DNA from: Qipengyuania pacifica
GTDB lineage: Bacteria > Pseudomonadota > Alphaproteobacteria > Sphingomonadales > Sphingomonadaceae
Length of the DNA stretch: 64,000 bases
Reading direction: 5' to 3'
Assembly (NCBI RefSeq): GCF_019857205.1
Contig: NZ_JAHWXO010000010.1
Span: 1 to 64,000 of the forward strand
Part shown: positions 34,498 to 41,837 of the stretch, one piece after another
Layout of the letters: every line of letters begins with the position of its first letter
Position numbering within the stretch: the first letter of the stretch is position 1
Notes under the pieces: generated by a model
Told to the model about the DNA's origin: nothing
What the model saw: the letters and a program-made list of their open reading frames with translations, nothing else
Databases searched by the model: none
Made by a program: the position numbers and the translations under genes

Positions 34498-36449
34498 GCC
34501 AGTGCCTCCCGGTCGGCCCGGCGCTCGGCGATGCGGACGGCAAGGCGGCGGTTGCGGATATCGGTTATGACACGCCCGATCAGCGCGAGCACACCGCCCA
34601 GTCCCACCAGCAGTCCGCCATACCAGATCAGCGGCACGAAAGGCTTCCACCACAGGCGCAACTGCCAACGGCCATCAGGGGTACGATCGCCGACCACTGC
34701 ATAAAGCTGGCCATTCCAGCGCGTCAGCAACGCGCTTTCGGTGGTCTGCTGCGGCGGCGCCCAGAAATTGCGCGCTTGCGGTGTCAGTACGCTGGCTTTG
34801 CCACCATCGTAACGCGCCGCAATCCGGGCCTGCATGGCCGTCCAGTTCGGCCCGGCTATGGGCTCGACCCCTTGTAACTCGATGCTCCACGGTCCCACGC
34901 TTGTGCGACCACCTTCCTCGAGCGCGGCCAGGCGTTCCTGTGTGAACGCGCTTTCGCTCGACATGCCGAGCAGTGCAACGGCGATCCCGAAATGCGCGAC
35001 CACCATGCCCCACGTCGCGAGCGGAGTACGCGACAGCTTGCGGCGGCGCAGTGGCAACAGGCTCGCCACAGCGAGACCGAGACCCAATGCCAAGCCCAGC
35101 AACGGAAGAATGCCAATGTCGGCGAGAACGCTAGCGAGGATCAGTGCGGCCAGCACCAGAGCACCGAACAGCGCGACTTCCTTGCCGATCCGGTCCAGAC
35201 GGTCCTGCCGCCAGCGCAGCAATGGCCCCACACCCATGACAATCAGCATGGGAATGGCGAAGATCGCCCCCACGGGGTTGAAGTAAGGCGGCCCCACGGA
35301 CACGCGCACGTCGAAAGCTTCGGTCAACAGCGGATAGAGGGTACCAAGCAGTACGATCGCCAGAATGGCGCTCAGCATCACGTTATTGAAGACCAGCGCC
35401 CCTTCGCGGCTGGCAATCCGGAAGCGCTCGCCCTCGCTGATGGTATTGGCGCGCAGGGCGAACAACAGCAGCGCGCCGCCGATGAATATGCCGAGCAGGA
35501 CAAGGATAAAGGTCCCGCGTTCCGGGTCGACGGCAAAGGCGTGCACGCTGGTCAGAATACCCGAACGCACAAGAAATGTGCCGACCATGCTCATTGAAAA
35601 GGCGACGACGCCGAGCATGATTGTCCACGTCCGCAGCGCATCGCGGCTGGCCAAGACGCTGGCGGAATGGAGAAGCGCTGTCGCTGCAAGCCAGGGCATG
35701 AGGGAGGCATTTTCGACCGGGTCCCAGAACCACCAGCCGCCCCAGCCCAGTTCGTAATAGGCCCAGTAACTCCCTGCCGTGATCCCGACAGTCAGCCATA
35801 CCCACGCACCCAGCACCCAGGGCCGCATGGCGCGGGCAAACTCCGGCGTGACCTGCCGTGTCAGTAATGCGCCCACGGCGAAACTGAAGGCAACGGACAG
35901 GCCGACGTAACCGAGGTAGAGCGTAGGCGGATGGAACGCGAGGCCGATGTCCTGCAGCAACGGATTGAGGCCCATCCCCTCCGCAGCCGGCGTCGGCAGG
36001 CGTTCGAAAGGGTTCGAGCTCAGGAGCAGGAAGGCGTAGAAGCCCAGGGATACGACACCTTGGGCGGCGAGCGTTGCATTCATCGTGCGCTCGGGCAGGC
36101 GGCGTTCCACCAGCGCGATAAGGGCGCCGGCAAAACCCATCACCATGACCCACAAGAGCATCGAGCCCTCGTGATTACCCCACGTGCCCGACAGCTTGAA
36201 GATAAGCGGCTTCATCGAATGCGAATTCGACACCACCAGTTTGACCGACAGGTCGGTAATCGCGAAGAGCCACACCAGCATGGCAAAGGAGAATGCGACC
36301 AGCACGCCCTGAGTGATAGCCGCGGGCCGGATCAGCTTGGCGAGTTCGCTGGTGCCATTGTCGCGCACCGCCAGAAAGCCTGCCACCATCTGCGTCGCGG
36401 CAAGCGCGGCGGCGAGCCACAGCGCGGCAAGACCCAGTTCGGCAATCAT
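34494..36449 (-). CDS. ccmF: Heme lyase CcmF
   Basis: This 651-residue multi-pass membrane protein has family signatures FKLSGTWGNHEGSMLLW and the tryptophan-rich WGGWWFWDPVENAS. It attaches heme from holo-CcmE to apocytochrome c at the outer face of the inner membrane. It overlaps ccmE and ccmG by 4 bases each. Confidence 0.97.
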   Translation of the reverse strand: MIAELGLAALWLAAALAATQMVAGFLAVRDNGTSELAKLIRPAAITQGVLVAFSFAMLVWLFAITDLSVKLVVSNSHSMKPLIFKLSGTWGNHEGSMLLWVMVMGFAGALIALVERRLPERTMNATLAAQGVVSLGFYAFLLLSSNPFERLPTPAAEGMGLNPLLQDIGLAFHPPTLYLGYVGLSVAFSFAVGALLTRQVTPEFARAMRPWVLGAWVWLTVGITAGSYWAYYELGWGGWWFWDPVENASLMPWLAATALLHSASVLASRDALRTWTIMLGVVAFSMSMVGTFLVRSGILTSVHAFAVDPERGTFILVLLGIFIGGALLLFALRANTISEGERFRIASREGALVFNNVMLSAILAIVLLGTLYPLLTEAFDVRVSVGPPYFNPVGAIFAIPMLIVMGVGPLLRWRQDRLDRIGKEVALFGALVLAALILASVLADIGILPLLGLALGLGLAVASLLPLRRRKLSRTPLATWGMVVAHFGIAVALLGMSSESAFTQERLAALEEGGRTSVGPWSIELQGVEPIAGPNWTAMQARIAARYDGGKASVLTPQARNFWAPPQQTTESALLTRWNGQLYAVVGDRTPDGRWQLRLWWKPFVPLIWYGGLLVGLGGVLALIGRVITDIRNRRLAVRIAERRADREALA

Positions 36450-36916
36450 TCCAGGCCGACCGTCGTTTCCTCGGCCATCTTGGCGGCCTGATGCTCGGTC
36501 ATTTCCTGCAATTCGCGGGGCACGTAGTTTTCGTCATGCTTAGCGAGAAGATTGTCCGCAATGAAGGTGCCATCCGGGCCAAGCCGGCCTTCCGCCACTA
36601 CGCCGGATCCTTCCACGAACAGGTCCGGTGCGATTCCGCTGAAGCGTACGGGCACACGCGCATCGTCCTTGCCGGTCACTGCGAAGGTCAGCGTCACGCC
36701 GTCCGCCGCGGTTTGCAGAGAACCCTGTTCTACCATGCCCCCGAGGCGGACTGCCTGTCCCGGTGCGGGCGGATTCTCCAGCATCTGTTCCGGCAGGTAG
36801 AAATAGCTGGCCTGATTGCGCAGCGCATAGGCAGCCAGCAGGCCCGCCCCCACAAGCGCCACCAGCGCGAGCACCACCAGCACGAGCCGCTGATGCTTTG
36901 GCTTGAATGCACTCAT
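36446..36916 (-). CDS. ccmE: Cytochrome c maturation protein CcmE (heme chaperone)
   Basis: This 156-residue protein has one N-terminal membrane helix and a periplasmic OB-fold. The heme-binding histidine and tyrosine are in LLAKHDENYVP. It carries heme from CcmC to CcmF. It ends with an acidic tail. It is linked to ccmD and ccmF by 4-base overlaps. Confidence 0.96.
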   Translation of the reverse strand: MSAFKPKHQRLVLVVLALVALVGAGLLAAYALRNQASYFYLPEQMLENPPAPGQAVRLGGMVEQGSLQTAADGVTLTFAVTGKDDARVPVRFSGIAPDLFVEGSGVVAEGRLGPDGTFIADNLLAKHDENYVPRELQEMTEHQAAKMAEETTVGLE

Positions 36917-37053
36917 TTGCGTCTGCTTTCCTCGCGGCGTTTTTCAGCACGTTTCATGTCGATCCAGGCCCACACCACCATGGCGAGTGTGCCCAGAATG
37001 CCGACTGCATAGGCAGCCACGACGAAATCCCACTGATCCAACGCTTCGCGCAT
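36913..37053 (-). CDS. ccmD: Heme exporter protein CcmD
   Basis: This 46-residue protein reads MREALDQWDFVVAAYAVGIL at its start, continues as a single membrane helix (to about residue 30) and ends in a charged tail rich in Lys, Arg and Glu. Its size, topology and place between ccmC and ccmE identify it. CcmD helps release holo-CcmE from the CcmABC complex. ATG 37053 shares a base with the ccmC stop, and its stop overlaps the ccmE start. Confidence 0.93.
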   Translation of the reverse strand: MREALDQWDFVVAAYAVGILGTLAMVVWAWIDMKRAEKRREESRRK

Positions 37054-37775
37054 CAAACTGCCTCCATCGCCCTGCGACGCAGGCGGGCTTCGGCCTGAAC
37101 ATCGGCCAGCAGCGCCCGCATCCGGGCCAGCACGACGCCCGCGAAGAGCAGCGAGAAACCGAATACCGCAATGAGCAGCGGCACCAGGAATTCAGCATCG
37201 ATCGCGCTTTGGCCCATGGTGATGCTGGGCGGCTGGTGGAGCGAATTCCACCACACCACGCTGCGGTTGATGATCGGAATGTTGATTGCACCGAGCAAAC
37301 CGAAGATCGCCGGAATTCGCGCGGAAACGCCTTCGCGCTCGGCCGCCTGTGCCAGCGCGATATAAGCGACATAGAGGAAGGCCAGCACCAGCATGCTGGT
37401 GAGCCTGCCGTCCCACACCCACCATGTTCCCCACGTGGGCCGCCCCCAGATCGAACCGGTGATGAGGCAAATGAGGGTAAAGACGAGCCCCGGCACTGCC
37501 GCGGCACGCGCGGCGAGCGCCGCCAGAGGATGCCGCCAGACGAGGAAAACCAGACTGGACAGGGCGATTGCCGTCCATCCGCCCATACCCAGCCATGCCG
37601 CCGGTACGTGAAGGAAGAGAATGCGAACAGTTTCGCCCATCAGCCGATCGGGCGATACCTGGGTAAGTCCCCACCACAAAGCTCCCGCACTCACCAGCAG
37701 TCCACCGATCAGGAAGATCGGCGTCAGCAAGCTGGCAAGCGACAGAAAGCGTTTGGGATTGGCGAAGCCGTGCAT
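37053..37775 (-). CDS. ccmC: Heme ABC transporter permease CcmC
   Basis: This 240-residue protein has six membrane helices and the tryptophan-rich WGRPTWGTWWVWDGRLTS heme-handling motif. It loads heme onto CcmE. It is the first gene of ccmCDEFGHI; ccmA and ccmB are not next to it and must be elsewhere. The 60-bp gap upstream separates it from the amino-acid dehydrogenase gene on the same strand. Confidence 0.97.
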   Translation of the reverse strand: MHGFANPKRFLSLASLLTPIFLIGGLLVSAGALWWGLTQVSPDRLMGETVRILFLHVPAAWLGMGGWTAIALSSLVFLVWRHPLAALAARAAAVPGLVFTLICLITGSIWGRPTWGTWWVWDGRLTSMLVLAFLYVAYIALAQAAEREGVSARIPAIFGLLGAINIPIINRSVVWWNSLHQPPSITMGQSAIDAEFLVPLLIAVFGFSLLFAGVVLARMRALLADVQAEARLRRRAMEAV

Positions 37776-37835
37776 CGAATTTTACCGTCCGGCACCGCTT
37801 TGACAGCGCGGCCCCTCCCCCGCAAGGGCGCAGTG

Positions 37836-38900
37836 TCAGCGGCCGATAAGTTCCTGTGCCATGCGGTCCGCGACCTGATCGGGCGAGGCCCCGGAACTGT
37901 CGCTCTCCTGCCAGATCTGCTCGAGCCGGCCCGGGATCAGCGCGATGCGCTTGCGCACCTCGTTGATGTCGCACGGCGCCTTGTCGTTGCGGCACAGATA
38001 TTCCAGCGTTACCGAAATGATCCCGCCTGCATTGATGACATAATCCGGCGCGTAGAGAATACCGCGCTTGGCCAGCATCGGTCCGTGCTCGGCCCGGCGT
38101 AGCTGGTTGTTCGCACCGCCGGCGACGATCTGGCAGTCGAGCCGGGCGATACCTTCGTCATCCAGTACCGCGCCCAGCGCGTTCGGGCTGAATACGTCAC
38201 AGGCAATGGACATGATCGCATCGGGCGCAGCGGTTTCGGCACCGATTTCCGTGGCCAGCGCTTCGGCGCGGTCCATGTGGATATCGGATAGCGTCAATTT
38301 CGCGCCGTCCTTGGCGAGCAGGCGGGCAACGCCTCCACCCACACTTCCCGTGCCCTGGATGGCGACATGCACGCCTTCGACACTGTCCTTGCCAAGCTTG
38401 TGCTTCACCGCGGCCTTGATGCCTAGAAAAATGCCCAGCGCGGTGAACGGACCGGGATCGCCGCCAGCAGCGTCATCACCTTCGACCGGAAGGCCGGAGA
38501 CAAACTGGGTGCGCTCGGCCACGGCTGCCATATCGGCTTCCGAAATGCCAACGTCCTCGGCCGTAACGTATTTACCGCCCAGTGCATCCACCGCATCGGC
38601 GAAAGCGGCGAGCATTTCGGGCGTCTTGGCCTTGTCCTGGTTGGCCAGGATCACCGCCTTGCCACCGCCCATGGGCAAACCGGCCATCGCGTTCTTGTAA
38701 CTCATACCGCGCGACAGGCGCAGCGCATCGCGCATGGCGTCGGACGCATCGGCATAGTGCCAGAAACGCGTGCCGCCGGCACCCGGCCCGAGGTGAGTGG
38801 AATGGAGCGCGATGATCGCTGTCAGACCGCTTTTCGCGTCACGTACAACCTGTACGAGTTCGTGGTCGTCGAAATCCGCTTCGGTCCAGAATGCCGTCAT
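37836..38900 (-). CDS. Glu/Leu/Phe/Val dehydrogenase family protein (leucine dehydrogenase-like)
   Basis: This 354-residue protein has an N-terminal catalytic domain with the glycine-rich LGPGAGGTRFW and catalytic lysine in YKNAMAGLPMGGGKAVI. A C-terminal Rossmann domain carries GTGSVGGGVARLLAKDGA. It deaminates a branched or aromatic L-amino acid with NAD. Leucine/valine preference is suggested by length and motif, not proven. It lies between ccmC and tRNA-His. Confidence 0.9.
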   Translation of the reverse strand: MTAFWTEADFDDHELVQVVRDAKSGLTAIIALHSTHLGPGAGGTRFWHYADASDAMRDALRLSRGMSYKNAMAGLPMGGGKAVILANQDKAKTPEMLAAFADAVDALGGKYVTAEDVGISEADMAAVAERTQFVSGLPVEGDDAAGGDPGPFTALGIFLGIKAAVKHKLGKDSVEGVHVAIQGTGSVGGGVARLLAKDGAKLTLSDIHMDRAEALATEIGAETAAPDAIMSIACDVFSPNALGAVLDDEGIARLDCQIVAGGANNQLRRAEHGPMLAKRGILYAPDYVINAGGIISVTLEYLCRNDKAPCDINEVRKRIALIPGRLEQIWQESDSSGASPDQVADRMAQELIGR

Positions 38901-38951
38901 GCGCCGTATGCCCCCAGAGAGGTGTTATGGACGGCTGATAGCGGGAGAAAA

Positions 38952-39029
38952 TGGGGCGATCGACGGGGTTCGAACCCGCGACCTCCGGTACCACAAACCG
39001 GCGCTCTAACCAACTGAGCTACGATCGCC
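38952..39029 (-). tRNA. tRNA-His (GTG)
   Basis: This is a 78-base cloverleaf including encoded CCA. The 5' G(-1) opposite C73 typical of tRNA-His is present in the gene. Anticodon stem CCGGT/ACCGG surrounds loop TTGTGGT (anticodon GTG). The T-arm reads GGGTTCGAACCCC. Confidence 0.96.
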
Positions 39030-39220
39030 ACATGCCCCCGGAACCGCCCGGGAAGGGGGCCTGTTACGCATGCAAGGGCCAGCGTCAAGCGGCCCTGCAC
39101 AACGGCGCGTGCCTGTTGCACAATGAACGGGAATTGGGAAGCGAAAAACGCGCCTGCGCACATTGCACGCAATTATCTTTCGCGGTTGATGCTGCACTTT
39201 CGGACGCTAATGTTCCGCCG

Positions 39221-39856
39221 ATGATGAATCCGGGCGAATCTTCAGCCGATAAGCTTCTTGCGCGGGACGGCGTGCAGCGCATTCCGAGCGAGAAGCTGGA
39301 ACTGTTCCAGTTACGCGATTTCGTGGCGCCAGATCTGTGCCAGGAACTGATTTCCTTGATCGAACTGGATCGCCGTCCCTCGACCTTGGCCGATGCGGGC
39401 GACGATAATTATTTCCGCACCAGCGAGACCTGCGATCTCGATGCCGGATTACCGGCAGTGATGCGAATGGAAGCTCTGCTCCACGCGCTGAACGGTATCG
39501 ATCCGGCTCATGGCGAACCGTTGCAGGGTCAGCGCTACGATGTGGGGCAGGAATTCAAGCCGCACTGCGACTATTTCAATCCGGGCGGCAAGGACTGGAC
39601 GCGATACTGCTCCGTAGCGGGGCAGCGCACCTGGACCTTCATGATCTATCTCAACGATGTCGATGCCGGCGGTGCGACGCGCTTCAAGGCTGCCAAGAAG
39701 ATGTTCCAGCCCGAAGCCGGCAAGTTGGTATGCTGGAACAACCGCCGCCCCGACCTGCGCGAAAACCCCAACACGATCCACCATGGCATGAAGGTCAGGA
39801 AGGGGCTGAAATACGTGATTACCAAATGGTACCGGGAAAAGCCTTGGGGGTGGTGA
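39221..39856 (+). CDS. 2-oxoglutarate/Fe(II) oxygenase, prolyl 4-hydroxylase type
   Basis: About 211 residues, with a P4H-alpha-like core. The iron ligands are H-x-D in FKPHCDYFNP and the distal His in NTIHHGMKVRKGLKYVITKWYRE, which also supplies the 2OG-binding lysine. It hydroxylates a protein or peptide residue that cannot be predicted. The ATG at 39221 (or the next codon, also ATG) is preferred; the frame is open upstream only because it crosses the tRNA-His gene. The GFA gene starts one base after its stop. Confidence 0.87.
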   Translation: MMNPGESSADKLLARDGVQRIPSEKLELFQLRDFVAPDLCQELISLIELDRRPSTLADAGDDNYFRTSETCDLDAGLPAVMRMEALLHALNGIDPAHGEPLQGQRYDVGQEFKPHCDYFNPGGKDWTRYCSVAGQRTWTFMIYLNDVDAGGATRFKAAKKMFQPEAGKLVCWNNRRPDLRENPNTIHHGMKVRKGLKYVITKWYREKPWGW

Positions 39857-39857
39857 G

Positions 39858-40292
39858 ATGATCGAAGCTGGCAAGATCCATCACGGTGGTTGCCATTGCG
39901 GCACGGTACGGTTCCGTTTCACCATGCCTGCCGATCCGGTGATCCGGCGCTGCAATTGCACTATCTGCGCGATGAAGGGCGTCGTCATGCTCGACGTGCC
40001 GATCGCAGATTGCGAAATCACGGCTGGTGAGGATGCGTTGACGCTTTACACATTCGGCAGCGGACAGGCCCGGCACAGGTTCTGCGCTCGATGCGGCATC
40101 CATCCCTTTCACCAGTTACGATCCGAACCCGATCACTACGGACTCAATCTTGCCTGCATCGATGGAATGACAATCTACGATCTGGCCGAAGTCCCCGTAT
40201 TCGATGGACAGGACCACCCGGCCGATGGTGGAGAGTACACTTACGCAGGCATGATGCGGTTCGAACGAACCGGCGGCCGAGATCGCGCATGA
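39858..40292 (+). CDS. GFA family protein (CENP-V/GFA zinc fold)
   Basis: This 144-residue protein has zinc-binding cysteines in GGCHCGTVRF, RRCNCTICAMKG and RFCARCGIHPF, the set that defines the glutathione-dependent formaldehyde-activating (GFA) family. Most members have no shown formaldehyde activity. It is tightly coupled to the oxygenase gene upstream. It ends at a strong bidirectional terminator shared with rpmE. Confidence 0.9.
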   Translation: MIEAGKIHHGGCHCGTVRFRFTMPADPVIRRCNCTICAMKGVVMLDVPIADCEITAGEDALTLYTFGSGQARHRFCARCGIHPFHQLRSEPDHYGLNLACIDGMTIYDLAEVPVFDGQDHPADGGEYTYAGMMRFERTGGRDRA

Positions 40293-40293
40293 A

Positions 40294-40321
40294 AAAGGGC
40301 GGCCCTGCCGGACCGCCCTTT
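40294..40321. terminator. Bidirectional terminator between the GFA gene and rpmE
   Basis: AAAGGGCGG and CCGCCCTTT pair over 9 bp with an inner partly paired loop. The minus-strand side continues TTTTTC, a good terminator for rpmE; the plus-strand side ends TTTCGT. Confidence 0.85.
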
Positions 40322-40346
40322 CGTAAAGCCTCGAGGCTCGCCTCGC

Positions 40347-40574
40347 TCAGTTCTTCTTGAGCGACAGGCCGCCGAAACGCTTGTTGAAGGCTGCGACGCG
40401 GCCGCCTTCCTGAATCTGCTTGGTGCCGCCCGTCCATGCCGGGTGGCTGGTCGGATCGATATCCAGCGAAAGCGTGTCGCCTTCCTTGCCCCAGGTGGAG
40501 CGCGTCTGGAATTCGGTACCATCGGTCATCTTGACCGTGATCATGTGGTAATCGGGGTGACCTTCGGCCTTCAT
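40347..40574 (-). CDS. rpmE: 50S ribosomal protein L31
   Basis: This 75-residue protein starts [20 protein letters not shown] and contains [22 protein letters not shown], typical of L31. It lacks the CxxC zinc motif, so it is the zinc-independent type found in alphaproteobacteria. The ATG at 40574 matches family starts. It follows fabZ by 94 bp on the same strand, with a palindrome in its leader. Confidence 0.95.
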   Translation of the reverse strand: MKAEGHPDYHMITVKMTDGTEFQTRSTWGKEGDTLSLDIDPTSHPAWTGGTKQIQEGGRVAAFNKRFGGLSLKKN

Positions 40575-40593
40575 GGTAATCGTCCTTCTAGCT

Positions 40594-40608
40594 TCGGAAC
40601 GGTTCCGA
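40594..40608. promoter_or_regulatory. Perfect 15-bp palindrome upstream of rpmE
   Basis: TCGGAACGGTTCCGA is a 7+1+7 inverted repeat 20-34 bp before the rpmE ATG. It is more like a dimeric protein-binding site than a hairpin. No regulator is suggested by the neighbours. Confidence 0.35.
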
Positions 40609-40668
40609 CCGGTCCAGCTGTGAATGGGAAAGGCGCGCGCATAGCGGCGAGCACCGATATTGGCAACC

Positions 40669-41124
40669 TTATTCGGGTGCGTCGGCAATCATCGCTGTGA
40701 AGCTCACTTCGCAAGTTACTTTGCCTTCGACCGATGCCGCGCCAGCGAATTTACAGACCCGGGCGCGCTTCTGCACGAACTCGGCCTTCAGATCGAGCAG
40801 GACGCCCGGCGTCACCGGAGCGCGAAACTTGGCGTTCTCGATGGCCATGAAATACACGAGCTTGCCCGATCCGGCGAGCCCGAGGCTTTCCACCGCAAGA
40901 ACACCGGCGGCCTGCGCCAAGGCTTCGATCTGCAGAACCCCGGGCATGATCGGCGCACCGGGGAAATGGCCCTGGAAAAAATCTTCGTTGAAGCTGACGG
41001 CCTTGACCGCGTGAATGCGCTCGTCAGGGACGAGCTCCTTCACCCGGTCGACGAGAAGCAGGGGATAGCGATGCGGAAGGCGCTTGAGCACCTCGACCAC
41101 GTCGAAACCGGAATCGCTCATCAC
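40669..41124 (-). CDS. fabZ: 3-hydroxyacyl-ACP dehydratase FabZ
   Basis: This 151-residue hot-dog-fold protein has the catalytic histidine in [21 protein letters not shown] and the matching glutamate in the same helix. It dehydrates 3-hydroxyacyl-ACP. It is the last gene of the envelope cluster. In organisms with LPS it usually sits between lpxD and lpxA; neither is here. Confidence 0.97.
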   Translation of the reverse strand: MMSDSGFDVVEVLKRLPHRYPLLLVDRVKELVPDERIHAVKAVSFNEDFFQGHFPGAPIMPGVLQIEALAQAAGVLAVESLGLAGSGKLVYFMAIENAKFRAPVTPGVLLDLKAEFVQKRARVCKFAGAASVEGKVTCEVSFTAMIADAPE

Positions 41125-41144
41125 CCTGCCCCTATTATCCGAAA

Positions 41145-41837
41145 TCAGCGGCCCGAAGGCTGTGCGGGCTGCTGCTGTGCAGGCTGCTGGCCGGCCTGTT
41201 GCTGCTGCTGCGCTGCCTGCTGCTGGGCGACATTGAGCAGGACCTGCGAAACCGTCTGCTGCGTTGCCAGCGATTCCTGGCGCGGGCGCCAGCCGGCAGG
41301 CGGTGTCGTCTGCACGCTGGGAACGCGCTGGTTCAGCGCGGCGACGAGATCGTCGGTCACGTTCACTGCGTCAGGCGCCCACTGGATCGCATCGGGGTTG
41401 AGCAGGAGCTGGATCTTCTTCTGCTGGACGACCTGCTGCTGAACGTTCTGATAATCGTTGATCAGCTGCTCGATGGCATAGGTCTGCGCGAGGACGATCG
41501 GCTGCGATGCCTGCTGGAGCTGCTGTTCCTTCTGCTGCAGCTGCTGCACCACGGACTGGTTGGCCTGTGCTTCGGCCTGGCTGATCTGACCGTTGCTGTC
41601 CGTATCGAGGCTCTGCTGAAGCGTCTGCATTTCCTGACGCATCGTGCGGAGCTGAGTGATCTGGCTCGCGAATTGCTGGTCGATCTGCTGATACGCGTTG
41701 ATGCGCGCCTGGCTGCGAACGATCACGGCTTCCGGGCTGCTGGTGGCAATGCCTGCAACCTGCGCCGCAGCAGGAGTCGCGATGGCGGCCACGCTGGCAA
41801 GCGAGGCAGCAACGATGGTTTTTGCGAAAATTTTCAT
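41145..41837 (-). CDS. OmpH/Skp-like periplasmic chaperone, glutamine-rich
   Basis: This 230-residue protein has a signal peptide (ends PAAA|QV) and a long coiled-coil-prone middle (residues about 45-140) rich in Gln ([12 protein letters not shown]), followed by a Gln/Pro/Ala tail ([14 protein letters not shown]). Its position directly after bamA and its coiled coil identify it as the Skp/OmpH family, which escorts outer-membrane proteins. The unusual Gln content is seen from its start to its end. The ATG overlaps the bamA stop (TGATG). Confidence 0.88.
   Translation of the reverse strand: MKIFAKTIVAASLASVAAIATPAAAQVAGIATSSPEAVIVRSQARINAYQQIDQQFASQITQLRTMRQEMQTLQQSLDTDSNGQISQAEAQANQSVVQQLQQKEQQLQQASQPIVLAQTYAIEQLINDYQNVQQQVVQQKKIQLLLNPDAIQWAPDAVNVTDDLVAALNQRVPSVQTTPPAGWRPRQESLATQQTVSQVLLNVAQQQAAQQQQQAGQQPAQQQPAQPSGR

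Noticed and set aside
36903-38102. 399-codon open frame opposite ccmD, ccmC and part of the dehydrogenase gene
   Set aside because: It crosses three recognised genes on the other strand and has no domain.
41160-41235. CTG-rich repeat tract that looks like a microsatellite or array
   Set aside because: It encodes the Gln-rich tail of the Skp-like protein; there are no spacers, so it is not a CRISPR array.
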